From Clostridia bacterium (GTDB taxonomy: Bacteria > Bacillota > Clostridia > Christensenellales > Borkfalkiaceae): a stretch of 64,000 nt of DNA. Shown here one piece after another: positions 8,010 through 16,609 of the stretch. Below the pieces are notes generated by a model. It was not told the origin of the DNA, did not search any database, and saw only the letters and a list, made by a program, of their open reading frames with translations. Every line of letters starts with the position of its first letter. Within the stretch, counting starts at the first letter, position 1. The stretch spans positions 62,001 to 126,000 of the forward strand of contig JAFQWV010000022.1 of NCBI GenBank assembly GCA_017407325.1. The letters run 5' to 3'. The translations under genes and the position numbers were made by a program.

Positions 8010-9023
8010 ATGATAGTAACTATAAAAAATAACGTTGAAACAAGCCAGATTGATAATTTGCTCGAGTGGATTAAGTCACTCGGACTTTCTACCCACGTAA
8101 GCCGTGGTGATACGGACATGATTATTGGTCTTATCGGCGACACTACTAAACTTGATATCGACCTTTTGCGTTCACTTGATATCGTTGATTCTGTAACACG
8201 CATTCAGGAAACGTATAAAAACGCTAACAGAAAATTCCACCCTGAAAACACTGTGGTAAACGTTGACGGTCACACTTTCGGAAATGAGAATTTCCCGATA
8301 ATCGCTGGACCTTGCTCGGTTGAAAGTTACGAACAAGTTTTAGAAACTGCTAAAGCTGTAAAAGCATCTGGTGCGACTATCTTGCGTGGTGGCGCGTTTA
8401 AACCGAGAACTTCTCCGTACTCTTTCCAAGGTCTTGGCTGTGACGGTCTTGAAATTTTGCGCGCCGTCAGAAAAGAAACGGGTATGCCAATTGTTACCGA
8501 AATTACTTCAGTTAGATATATTGAAGAGTTTGAAGACGTTGATATTATTCAAGTCGGTGCAAGAAATATGCAAAACTTTGAACTCCTAAAAGAGCTCGGA
8601 AGAACGGGAAAGAAGATTTTATTAAAACGTGGACTTTCTGCAACTATTGAAGAACTTTTAATGAGTGCCGAATACTTAATGGCAGGTGGTGCGACTGATA
8701 TTATTTTATGCGAACGTGGTATCAGAACTTTCGAGCCTATGACTAGAAACACGTTAGATTTATCTGCAATACCGTTAATTAAAGAGAAAACGCACCTTCC
8801 TGTAATCGTCGATCCAAGTCACGCATCAGGATTAAACAGACTCGTTCGCCCAATGTCGCTTGCTGCTGTTGGCGCAGGCTGCGACGGTCTTATTATTGAA
8901 GTTCACAACAATCCTGCTCGCGCGCTTTGCGACGGTGCGCAGAGCTTGCGCCCAGACCAGTTTGACGAGCTTGTCAAAGCTATTGACGTAATGCTTCCAC
9001 TTGTCGGTAAAAAACGCGGTTAA
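8010..9023 (+). CDS. aroF: 3-deoxy-7-phosphoheptulonate (DAHP) synthase
   Basis: This enzyme catalyses the first committed step, condensing PEP with erythrose-4-P. The 337 residues comprise an N-terminal ferredoxin-like regulatory domain (about 1-70, MIVTIKNNVETSQID) and a TIM barrel. The barrel carries IAGPCSVES, GGAFKPRTSPYSFQGLG, ILCERGIRTFEP and VDPSHASG. This is the beta-type DAHP synthase seen in Bacillus/Thermotoga-like bacteria. The ATG at 8010 is preferred over an upstream in-frame one because AAGAGGTG precedes it and homologues start there; the upstream start would lie inside the attenuator. Confidence 0.95.
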   Translation: MIVTIKNNVETSQIDNLLEWIKSLGLSTHVSRGDTDMIIGLIGDTTKLDIDLLRSLDIVDSVTRIQETYKNANRKFHPENTVVNVDGHTFGNENFPIIAGPCSVESYEQVLETAKAVKASGATILRGGAFKPRTSPYSFQGLGCDGLEILRAVRKETGMPIVTEITSVRYIEEFEDVDIIQVGARNMQNFELLKELGRTGKKILLKRGLSATIEELLMSAEYLMAGGATDIILCERGIRTFEPMTRNTLDLSAIPLIKEKTHLPVIVDPSHASGLNRLVRPMSLAAVGAGCDGLIIEVHNNPARALCDGAQSLRPDQFDELVKAIDVMLPLVGKKRG

Positions 9024-9067
9024 TCGTGCTATAAGTCGATTATTTGATATTTTTAGGTTAAAAAATT

Positions 9068-9934
9068 ATGAAAATTGCAATTTTTGGTTTAGGTCTTATC
9101 GGTGGCTCGATAGGAAGGGCTACGTTAAAAAAGACTTCTCACGAAGTGTTCGGTACGGACTTAGTTAAAGAAAATATAATAAAAGCAAAACTGTTAAACG
9201 CAATAAACGGTGAACTTACCGACGAGATTTTGTCAGATTGCGATCTTGTAATTTTATCTGCGTATCCCGACGCGTCAATTAAGATTATGCAAGATATTTT
9301 GCCAAAGTTAAAAAAAGGCGCAACGGTAATTGATACTTGTGGTACAAAACGAAAAATAGTTTCCGCTATGAAAGTGCTTAAAGATAAATACCCTGACGTT
9401 GATTTTTTGGGAGTTCACCCAATGGCTGGTAGAGAGTTTAGCGGTATCTCACACGCAACGCAAGGTCTTTTTGAAAATGCTTACGTTATCCTGACACCGT
9501 TTTATTCTGACATTAGACTTTTGACTAAAGTCAGAAACTTCTTTGTGGAATTAGGTGCTGCAGGCGTTGAGGTTGCAAGCGCAGAAAAACACGACACCAT
9601 GATTTCTTACACGTCGCAACTTGCGCACGTTTTGTCGTCGTGCTATATTAAAAACGAACTGTCGTCAAGTTACACAGGGTTCTCAGCTGGAAGTTTTCGC
9701 GATATGACGCGCGTTGCAAAACTTAATCCAACTATGTGGACTGAACTTTGCATTGAAAATCGCGATAACTTGTCAGAGCAAATTCAAGATTTAATAGACA
9801 ATCTTGAAAAGTTTAAAAGTGCACTTGACGATAACGATGAAGAAAGACTTTTTAGGCTTTTTGAAGAAGGAACGATTAAAAAAGCGCGCGCAGACGAACT
9901 TATGAAAGAGAGAAAGAAAAATGAAAGAAGTTAA
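9068..9934 (+). CDS. tyrA: Prephenate dehydrogenase
   Basis: The 288-residue NAD(P)-dependent enzyme oxidatively decarboxylates prephenate to 4-hydroxyphenylpyruvate, the precursor of tyrosine. The N-terminal Rossmann motif is IFGLGLIGGSIGRA. DTCGTKR, GVHPMAGREFSG and the helical dimerisation domain (SYTSQLAHVLSS, FSAGSFRDMTRVA) are typical of TyrA. There is no fused chorismate mutase or ACT domain. It overlaps aroB by 14 nt, and AG-rich sequence inside its end supplies the aroB ribosome site. Confidence 0.95.
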   Translation: MKIAIFGLGLIGGSIGRATLKKTSHEVFGTDLVKENIIKAKLLNAINGELTDEILSDCDLVILSAYPDASIKIMQDILPKLKKGATVIDTCGTKRKIVSAMKVLKDKYPDVDFLGVHPMAGREFSGISHATQGLFENAYVILTPFYSDIRLLTKVRNFFVELGAAGVEVASAEKHDTMISYTSQLAHVLSSCYIKNELSSSYTGFSAGSFRDMTRVAKLNPTMWTELCIENRDNLSEQIQDLIDNLEKFKSALDDNDEERLFRLFEEGTIKKARADELMKERKKNERS

Positions 9935-10973
9935 AGTTCTTGCATCAACTCCGTACTCTGTTTACATCGAAAATAACAGCATAGAAAAAGTTGGTGATTA
10001 TTTACAAACGGCTATAAAAAAGCCTATAAAAGTGCTAGTCGTAACTGACGAAAACGTATCTGCGCTTTATCTAAAAAAAGTCGTTGAAAGCTTGCAAAAG
10101 TCGGGCTATAAGACGTTTACTTGCATATTAAAAGCGGGCGAAGGCACGAAATCAATGGAAAATTTCTCTAAGCTATGCTCGGTTTCGGCAAGTTTAAACC
10201 TTACTCGAGACGACGCGCTACTTGCGCTCGGTGGTGGCGTTATAGGTGATTTGGTCGGCTTTACTGCATCGTGTTATATGCGTGGTATAAAGTTTATTCA
10301 AGTTCCTACTACGCTTCTAGCGGCTATCGACTCGTCGGTTGGTGGAAAGACTGCAATTAATATCGAAGAAGGTAAAAACTTAATTGGCTCGTTCTGGCAA
10401 CCTTGCCTAGTCGTTTACGATCCTGAAACTAGAAAAACACTCCCAAAAGAACAATTTCTTTGTGGTGTTGGAGAAGCAGTTAAATACGCAGTTTTAGCAG
10501 GTGGTAGAATTTACGATATTCTTTCAAGTGGAAAAATAGATGAAAATTTTGAAGAACTTGTTGAGCTTTGCGTAATAGAAAAAGCAAAAATCGTTCATCA
10601 AGACGAAAAGGAACACGGCGTTAGAAAACTTTTAAACTTAGGTCACACCGTAGGTCACGCTATTGAAAAGCTTTCTAATTTTACAGCACTTCACGGATTG
10701 TGCGTAGCAAAAGGCTTGTATTTACTTGCAAAAGCGCAAAGATTTGAAGGTAGCATATCTGAAGATTGTTTTAATAAAATAGAAAAAATGCTTAATACGT
10801 ATGCGTTCGACCTTGAGATTCCGTATAGCGTAGAAGATATAGTAAAAGAATTCGTTTACGATAAAAAGTCTGTAGACGGTGGGGTTTCATTAGTAAAAAT
10901 TAAAGATATTGGCGATTGCTTTGTAGAAAACACGGCAATCGACTGTTTAGGAGAATTTCTTTCATGCAAGTAG
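9921..10973 (+). CDS. aroB: 3-dehydroquinate synthase
   Basis: This enzyme cyclises DAHP to 3-dehydroquinate, using NAD and a divalent metal. The 350-residue length is normal. Motifs include VVTDENV, KAGEGTKSMEN, ALGGGVIGDLVGF, PTTLLAAIDSSVGGKTAIN, GEAVKYAVL and the metal-binding LNLGHTVGHAIE. Its start overlaps the tyrA end and its stop overlaps the aroA start, consistent with tight translational coupling. Confidence 0.96.
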   Translation: MKEVKVLASTPYSVYIENNSIEKVGDYLQTAIKKPIKVLVVTDENVSALYLKKVVESLQKSGYKTFTCILKAGEGTKSMENFSKLCSVSASLNLTRDDALLALGGGVIGDLVGFTASCYMRGIKFIQVPTTLLAAIDSSVGGKTAINIEEGKNLIGSFWQPCLVVYDPETRKTLPKEQFLCGVGEAVKYAVLAGGRIYDILSSGKIDENFEELVELCVIEKAKIVHQDEKEHGVRKLLNLGHTVGHAIEKLSNFTALHGLCVAKGLYLLAKAQRFEGSISEDCFNKIEKMLNTYAFDLEIPYSVEDIVKEFVYDKKSVDGGVSLVKIKDIGDCFVENTAIDCLGEFLSCK

Positions 10974-12208
10974 AAATTTTACCGTCTAAAATAAATGGTG
11001 AAGTTATTATTCCGTCATCAAAATCGGTAGCGCACCGCGCGTTTATTTCGGCGTATCTTAGTGGTCAGCCGTGCAAGGTTTTGGGTGATTTTTCTCAAGA
11101 CGACCTAAAGGCGACTTTAGGAGTTTTAGAAAACTTAGGGCTTAAGATTGAAAAGATTGACGGTGGTTTAAATTTAACTAGAGAAAGCATAGTGGCAGAT
11201 TGTAAGCTTGATGCTCGTGAAAGTGGTTCGACTTTACGTTTTATCCTTCCAATTCTTTCAGCGCTAGGTGTTAAGGCTGAAGTTTGTGGTTCTGAAAGGC
11301 TTTCTAATCGACCTATAGGCGAACTTTTGGACGTTTTAAAGAAAAATGGCGCAAGTTTTTCTCAAAATAAGTTACCACTGACTATAAGTGGAAAAATTAG
11401 CGCTGGCGTGTACGAGATTGATTCATCAATCAGTTCGCAGTATATAACCGGATTAATTCTAGCTTTATCTTATCTGGACGGGAAAAGTGAAATTAAGCTT
11501 CTTGGAAAGACAGTTTCTAAAGACTATATTAAAATTACTTTAGACGTTCTAAACGATTTTGGCGTAAACGTTAAAGAAATTGAAAACGGCTATGAAATAG
11601 ACGGTGGGAAATTTAACTCGCCTAGCGAATATCAAGTTGAAGGTGACTGGTCGAGTGCGTGCTTTTTTGCCTGCCTTGCAGCGCTTTCGGGCGAAGTTTT
11701 ATTAAAAGGATTAAAATTAGATTCTCGTCAAGGTGATAAAATAGTTTTAGAAGTTTTAAAAGAAATTGGCGCAAAAGTTGAAGCTTTACCTGACGGTATA
11801 AAGGTTTCTAAAAACGAGCTTAAGGCAATCGAATTTGATGCAGAAAATTATCCCGATTTCGTGCCTGTGCTTGCGGTAACGCTTGCGCTTTGTGACGGCG
11901 TTTCAAAAATTAAAAACGTTTCAAGACTAAAAGATAAGGAAAGCGACAGAGTTTTTGAAACGATAAACCTACTTAAAACCTTTTCAATAAATGCTTATGA
12001 AAAAGACGACTGTATTATAATAGAAGGTGGCAAGCCTATCGGTGCTATTTACAATTCGCCGAACGACCACCGACTTTCGATGAGTGCGAGCGTTTTAGCC
12101 ACTTGCTCAAGTGGAAAAAGTCAAATTTTAAACGCCGAGTGCGTAAATAAATCTTACCCGTCTTTCTTTGAACATTTAAAGGCGGTTGGGGGAAAAGTCA
12201 ATGTATAA
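10964..12208 (+). CDS. aroA: 5-enolpyruvylshikimate-3-phosphate synthase
   Basis: This enzyme transfers enolpyruvyl from PEP to shikimate-3-P. The 414-residue protein starts MQVEILPSKINGEVIIPSSK, with the usual KS substrate motif (SSKSVAHRAFI). It also has ESGSTLRFILPILSALG, SNRPIGELLDVLKKNGA, SSISSQYITGLILAL and RLKDKESDRV. The ATG at 10964 is chosen over an earlier in-frame one because GGAGAA precedes it and the protein then aligns with family N termini. The ESGSTLRF motif differs slightly from the common NAGTAxR form. Confidence 0.94.
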   Translation: MQVEILPSKINGEVIIPSSKSVAHRAFISAYLSGQPCKVLGDFSQDDLKATLGVLENLGLKIEKIDGGLNLTRESIVADCKLDARESGSTLRFILPILSALGVKAEVCGSERLSNRPIGELLDVLKKNGASFSQNKLPLTISGKISAGVYEIDSSISSQYITGLILALSYLDGKSEIKLLGKTVSKDYIKITLDVLNDFGVNVKEIENGYEIDGGKFNSPSEYQVEGDWSSACFFACLAALSGEVLLKGLKLDSRQGDKIVLEVLKEIGAKVEALPDGIKVSKNELKAIEFDAENYPDFVPVLAVTLALCDGVSKIKNVSRLKDKESDRVFETINLLKTFSINAYEKDDCIIIEGGKPIGAIYNSPNDHRLSMSASVLATCSSGKSQILNAECVNKSYPSFFEHLKAVGGKVNV

Positions 12209-13283
12209 TCCGTTTAACAACATAAAAGTTGAAATTTACGGCAAGTCGCACGCAGATAAAATTGGTGTTAAACTTTACGGAATTGAAAAAGGAACGCCAA
12301 TTTCTATCGAGAGCATTCAAGCGTTTGTCGATAGAAGAAAAAGCGGTAAAAACGCGTGGTCAACGCCGAGAAACGAGCCTGACGAAGTTATAATTTTAAG
12401 TGGTGTAGAAAACGGTTTTGCTAACGGTGAAATGATTGAAGGCGTAATTTATAACACTACCGTAAGAAAGGACGACTATGAAAATATAAAAACTGTTCCA
12501 CGCCCAAGCCACGCAGATTTTGCTTCGGCTATAAAAGACAAAACTATGCGATGCGAAAGTGGTGGGGGAAGATTTTCAGGAAGACTTACAGCACCTCTTT
12601 GTATTGCAGGTGGTATTGCAAAAGATATTTTGCTTTCGCGCGGTATTAAGGTTTTGTCGTACGTAAGAGAAATAGGTGACGTTTCAGGGGATAGTTATTT
12701 AACTAAAGAAGTCACGGCTGACGTTATAGAAAATATTCCGACCGAGCTTAAAGCACTCTCGAGCGCAGACGAAATGGAAAAAGCCGTTCTTGAGGCTAAA
12801 TCTGACGGCGACAGCGTTGGGGGTAGAGTTGACTTAATGGTGTTTGGCTTACCTATCGGGGTTGGAGACAATCTCTTTTTAGGGCTTGAAGGAAGAATTT
12901 CTACAGCTTTATTTGGAGTTCCTGCCGTTAAGGGTGTTGAGTTTGGTTTAGGTTTTGGCTTTTGTGGCGAAAAAGGAAGTTTTGCTAATGACGAGTTTGA
13001 CACTGACGGCAAAAAGATTTTTACAACAACTAATAATTCGGGAGGAATTAACGGTGGTATATCAAACGGTATGCCGATAACTGTAAGCGTTGCAATAAGA
13101 CCGACTCCGTCAATTTCAAAAACGCAAAACAGCGTAGATTTAAAAACAGGCGAGAAAGTTTTGCTTTCGGTTAAGGGTAGACACGACGCGTGCATAGTCC
13201 CACGTGCACAAGTTGCGCTTGAGGCGTCGCTTGCGCTTGCGATACTTGACGCTATTATAGATTTTGATAAGGAAAATATTTAA
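12201..13283 (+). CDS. aroC: Chorismate synthase (divergent)
   Basis: This FMN-dependent enzyme makes chorismate from EPSP. The 360-residue protein carries IYGKSHADKIG, RPSHADF, MRCESGGGRFSGRLTAP and TTTNNSGGINGGISNG. The two active-site histidine positions are kept, but surrounding residues differ from the common GESHG and RPGHAD forms. The ATG at 12201 follows GGGGGAAAAG and overlaps the aroA stop by 8 nt. Its place between aroA and pheA leaves little doubt about the function. Confidence 0.93.
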   Translation: MYNPFNNIKVEIYGKSHADKIGVKLYGIEKGTPISIESIQAFVDRRKSGKNAWSTPRNEPDEVIILSGVENGFANGEMIEGVIYNTTVRKDDYENIKTVPRPSHADFASAIKDKTMRCESGGGRFSGRLTAPLCIAGGIAKDILLSRGIKVLSYVREIGDVSGDSYLTKEVTADVIENIPTELKALSSADEMEKAVLEAKSDGDSVGGRVDLMVFGLPIGVGDNLFLGLEGRISTALFGVPAVKGVEFGLGFGFCGEKGSFANDEFDTDGKKIFTTTNNSGGINGGISNGMPITVSVAIRPTPSISKTQNSVDLKTGEKVLLSVKGRHDACIVPRAQVALEASLALAILDAIIDFDKENI

Positions 13284-13293
13284 GGTGATAATT

Positions 13294-14433
13294 ATGGAAT
13301 TAAAAGACGTGAGAGAAAAAATAGATCTTCTTGATGATAAGCTTACTGCTTTATTCGTAGAGCGTATGGAACTATCTAAGCAAGTTGCGTTAATTAAAGA
13401 AAAAGAAGGCTTGCCAATAAGCAACGTCAAGCGCGAGCGTGATATCATTATTGAAGAAACTTCAAAAATGCCAGAAGAAATTAAGTCGCTCGGAAAGCAG
13501 TTTTATGAAAACGTATTTTCGTTAAGTAAAGCGTATCAAACGAGAACGGTTGAAGAAAATTCGGAAATTTTGAATTTGATTAAAAAGGCAATTTCTGAAA
13601 CGGGGGAATTTCCACAAAGTGCAAGCGTTGCCTGTCAAGGCGTTTTCGGCGCGTATTCTCAAATTGCGGCTGACAAACTCGTGGACGTTTGCAATATAAC
13701 TTACTTTAAAGACTTTGACGGAGTTTTCTCTGCCGTTGAAAAAGGCTTTTGCCGTTACGGGGTGCTTCCTATCGAGAACAGTTCGGTCGGTAGCGTAAAC
13801 AACGTTTACGACTTGATGTTAAAGCATAAATTCTATATCGTAAAGGCGATAAAACTTAGAATTAATCATTGCCTATTAGCGAAAAAAGGCGTTGAACTTT
13901 CGCAGGTTAAAGAAGTTTTCTCGCACGAAAAAGCAATCGGTCAATGCAGTAAGCTTTTAAAAGAATTAGGCGTTAAAATTACCGTGTGTGAAAATACTGC
14001 GGTAGCTGCGAAAATGGTCGAAAAGAGCGATAGACTTGACGTTGCGTGCATTTCTTCTTTAGAGTGTGCTTCAATTTATAACTTGTCCGTCTTAAAGCAA
14101 AACGCTAACGATACGGATAATAACTATACTCGCTTTATTTTAATAAGCAAAAAGCCTGAAATTTACGACGAGGCTTCAAAAATAAGCGTAATGGTAAATC
14201 TTCCACACGAAGCAGGAAGTTTAAATAATATTTTAGGAAGATTTTCAACCTTAGGCCTAAACCTTACGAAGCTTGAATCTCGTCCAATACCTGAAAGCTC
14301 GTTCGAATTTGCGTTCTACTTCGATTTTGAAGGAAGGGCAAAAAAGCGCGAAGTTTCAGCGCTGCTTAGCGAGCTTGACAACACTTGCCAAAAATTCGTA
14401 TTCTTAGGTAACTATACGGAGATAACGGGCTGA
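13294..14433 (+). CDS. pheA: Bifunctional chorismate mutase / prephenate dehydratase (P-protein)
   Basis: The 379-residue protein has three parts. An AroQ-type chorismate mutase spans about 1-85 (MELKDVREKIDLLDDKLTAL, RERDII). A prephenate dehydratase follows (CQGVFGAYSQIAA, YGVLPIENSSVGSVNNVYDLM, and the DTDNNYTRFILISK stretch). A C-terminal ACT domain carries HEAGSLNNILGRF and the Phe-sensing ESRP motif. It makes phenylpyruvate and is expected to be allosterically inhibited by Phe through the ACT domain, in addition to operon attenuation. The ATG follows AAGGTGAT. Confidence 0.95.
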   Translation: MELKDVREKIDLLDDKLTALFVERMELSKQVALIKEKEGLPISNVKRERDIIIEETSKMPEEIKSLGKQFYENVFSLSKAYQTRTVEENSEILNLIKKAISETGEFPQSASVACQGVFGAYSQIAADKLVDVCNITYFKDFDGVFSAVEKGFCRYGVLPIENSSVGSVNNVYDLMLKHKFYIVKAIKLRINHCLLAKKGVELSQVKEVFSHEKAIGQCSKLLKELGVKITVCENTAVAAKMVEKSDRLDVACISSLECASIYNLSVLKQNANDTDNNYTRFILISKKPEIYDEASKISVMVNLPHEAGSLNNILGRFSTLGLNLTKLESRPIPESSFEFAFYFDFEGRAKKREVSALLSELDNTCQKFVFLGNYTEITG

Positions 14434-15656
14434 TGAATTATTTCGTTTTAGGTGAAAGCCTTCCTCACACTATGTCGCCCGAAATTCATAAAGAGCTTGG
14501 CTCGGATTACGGCGTAAAAGAAGTCGCGAAAGACGAGTTGAAAGACTTCGTTTTATCAAAAAAATATTGTGGTTTTAACGTAACCGTTCCTTATAAAGTT
14601 GCGATAATCGACTTAATTGACGACGTTTTAGGCGACGCTAAAGAAATTGGCGCAATAAACACGGTTGTCAATCGCGATGGAAAACTGTACGGCTATAATA
14701 CCGATATTGGCGGTATGGTTTACGCGCTTTATATGGCGGGAATTGACTGTAAAAATAAATCTGTTGCAATACTTGGAACAGGTGGAACGAGTAATACTGC
14801 TTTTTACGCTGCCAAAAAACTCGGCGCAAAAACAGTTTTCAAAGTAGGCAGAACTTCTCCTATAAACTATGAAAATATTTACGGCTTAGAAATCAACCTT
14901 ATAATTAATACTACTCCTGTCGGAACTTTTCCAGACAGCGATAAATGTCTGGTCGAAATTGAAAAGATTAAAGGGCTTGAAAGTGTTTTTGACGTCGTTT
15001 ACAATCCACTTGAAACCGAACTTATTCGTCGCGCCAAAAAATTAGGACTAAAAACGGGAAACGGTTTACGAATGCTCGTTGAACAAGCAAGGCTTGCGGA
15101 AAATTTATTTTTTGATAGAGAAATTCCACAAACAGAAACTGAACGAGTTTTGCAAAAGTTGTATAAAGAAAAGAAAAACATCGTCCTTATAGGTATGCCG
15201 TCATCAGGTAAAAGTTCGCTTGCAAAAATAATTGCAAAAACCTTAAATCGCGAGTTAATCGACTTAGATAGCGAAATTGTAAAAGAAGCTGGTATGGAAA
15301 TACCTGAGATTTTTGAAAAGTTTGGTGAAAAGTATTTTCGCGATTTAGAAGAGAAGATTGCCGTTAAATTTTCTTCAAAGTTCGGTGTTGTTATCGCAAC
15401 GGGTGGCGGAACGGTTATGAGAGAAAAATCTTTTAACGCGCTCACTCGAAACGGAACTTTGTTTTATATAAAAAGAGATTTACAAAGTTTAATAAGCGAC
15501 GGTAGGCCTGTGTCTAAGCTAAAAGGCGTTGAACAAATTTATCTTGAGAGAAAATCGACCTACGAAAAAGCGCATTATACTGTTCAAAACATAGGAAAGC
15601 TTGAAAGTGTTGCAAAGGAGATAATTGATATTTATGAAAAAAATACTCGTTATTAA
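14433..15656 (+). CDS. aroE-aroK: Fused shikimate dehydrogenase-shikimate kinase
   Basis: The 407-residue protein carries two successive pathway enzymes. The AroE part (about 1-240) has GESLPHTMSPEIHKEL, the catalytic Lys in NVTVPYK, GAINTVV, GYNTDIGG and the NADP loop ILGTGGTSNTA. The AroK part (about 248-405) has the Walker A motif GMPSSGKSS, LIDLDSEI, FRDLEEKIA, ATGGGTVMR and the lid arginine in DGRPVSKL. The start overlaps the pheA stop by one base (TGATG). Fusion of the two enzymes is uncommon but is consistent with stoichiometric channelling. Confidence 0.94.
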   Translation: MNYFVLGESLPHTMSPEIHKELGSDYGVKEVAKDELKDFVLSKKYCGFNVTVPYKVAIIDLIDDVLGDAKEIGAINTVVNRDGKLYGYNTDIGGMVYALYMAGIDCKNKSVAILGTGGTSNTAFYAAKKLGAKTVFKVGRTSPINYENIYGLEINLIINTTPVGTFPDSDKCLVEIEKIKGLESVFDVVYNPLETELIRRAKKLGLKTGNGLRMLVEQARLAENLFFDREIPQTETERVLQKLYKEKKNIVLIGMPSSGKSSLAKIIAKTLNRELIDLDSEIVKEAGMEIPEIFEKFGEKYFRDLEEKIAVKFSSKFGVVIATGGGTVMREKSFNALTRNGTLFYIKRDLQSLISDGRPVSKLKGVEQIYLERKSTYEKAHYTVQNIGKLESVAKEIIDIYEKNTRY

Positions 15657-16056
15657 CGGTGTAAACTTGAACATGCTCGGCATTCGCGAGCCAGAGCTTT
15701 ACGGAAAAGCTACGTTAAAAGATTTAGAAGAGTACGTAACGAAAGAAGCGGAAAGTCGTGGACTTGAAGTTAAGTGCGTTCAGTCTAACCACGAAGGCGA
15801 AATTGTGGAATTTATCCAAAAAGTGCTCGGCAATTACGACGGAATTATAATAAATGCTGGCGCTTATACACATACGTCGGTTGCAATACTTGACGCTTTA
15901 AAGGCAGTTTCTATCCCAACTGTTGAAGTGCATTTAACGGATATAAACGAGCGTGAAGAATTTAGAAAGTGGTCGTATATATCGCTTATCGCTAAAAAAA
16001 CTATATGTGGAAAAGGATTTTTAGGTTACGCGCTTGCGCTTGACGAGTTTATGTAA
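15634..16056 (+). CDS. aroQ: Type II 3-dehydroquinate dehydratase
   Basis: The 140-residue protein dehydrates 3-dehydroquinate to 3-dehydroshikimate. It has NGVNLNMLGIREPELYG (catalytic Tyr and lid Arg), QSNHEGEIVEF, INAGAYTHTSVAILDAL, and EVHLTDINEREEFRKWS ahead of the usual C terminus. An AAGGAG site at 15615-15620 supports the ATG at 15634 rather than the TTG at 15625. It is the last gene of the operon and is followed by a terminator, so all shikimate-pathway steps to prephenate-derived products are encoded together. Confidence 0.95.
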   Translation: MKKILVINGVNLNMLGIREPELYGKATLKDLEEYVTKEAESRGLEVKCVQSNHEGEIVEFIQKVLGNYDGIIINAGAYTHTSVAILDALKAVSIPTVEVHLTDINEREEFRKWSYISLIAKKTICGKGFLGYALALDEFM

Positions 16057-16070
16057 ATGAAATTTTAGTG

Positions 16071-16096
16071 ACAAAATCTGCTTATGCAGATTTTGT
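16071..16096 (+). terminator. Terminator of the shikimate operon
   Basis: An 11-bp perfect stem pairs ACAAAATCTGC (16071-16081) with GCAGATTTTGT (16086-16096), with a TTAT loop and a T-rich 3' flank. Confidence 0.85.
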
Positions 16097-16125
16097 TTTA
16101 CTTTTTACAGTTTTTATGCTATAAT
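16097..16125 (+). promoter_or_regulatory. Probable promoter for the phosphatase gene pair
   Basis: TTTACT (16097-16102), a 17-nt spacer and a perfect TATAAT (16120-16125) begin directly after the aro terminator. Confidence 0.6.
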
Positions 16126-16153
16126 ATTTTAAAAAATATAAGGGATTATTATC

Positions 16154-16609
16154 GTGATAGGCGTAATGTTTGTATGCTACGGAAATATTTGCCGTAGCCC
16201 TATGGCAGAATTTTTATTTTTACAAGAGATTAAAAAGCGTAAAATAGAAGGTGAGTTTTTCGTTTCGTCAAGTGCCACAAGCTACGAAGAGATTGGTAAC
16301 GGCGTTCATCACGGCACGAGAAAAATATTAGATAGGTTTGGCATTGATTATTCTAAAAAACGCGCTTGTCATTTAGAAAAATCAGATTACGAAAAATACG
16401 ATTACTTTTTGGTTATGGATGAAGCTAATCTTCATGATGCTAGGTGCATTTTAGGCGGGGATAGCGAGAAAAAGGTGCATAAGCTTTTAGATTTTACCGA
16501 TTTTTCGCGCGACGTTGCAGACCCTTGGTATACGAGAAACTTTGAAGTAACGTACGACGACATTATGCTTGGCATAGACGGTTTTTTAGACTATTTAAGG
16601 AGAAAATAA
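16154..16609 (+). CDS. Low-molecular-weight protein-tyrosine phosphatase
   Basis: The 151-residue protein has the P-loop VCYGNICRSPMAEF (C-X5-R-S) near the N terminus and the general-acid Asp in VADPWYT. Both are diagnostic of LMW-PTPs that dephosphorylate phosphotyrosine (or arsenate-reductase-like substrates). The GTG start at 16154 follows AAGGGA, and an upstream ATG is lacking. The next gene starts directly after its stop. No partner tyrosine kinase is seen in the window. Confidence 0.88.
   Translation: MIGVMFVCYGNICRSPMAEFLFLQEIKKRKIEGEFFVSSSATSYEEIGNGVHHGTRKILDRFGIDYSKKRACHLEKSDYEKYDYFLVMDEANLHDARCILGGDSEKKVHKLLDFTDFSRDVADPWYTRNFEVTYDDIMLGIDGFLDYLRRK

Noticed and set aside
12695-13195. 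Long minus-strand ORF opposite aroC
   Set aside because: It is a shadow of the aroC codons, with a Ser/Pro/Leu-biased translation, no ribosome site and no homology-like motifs.
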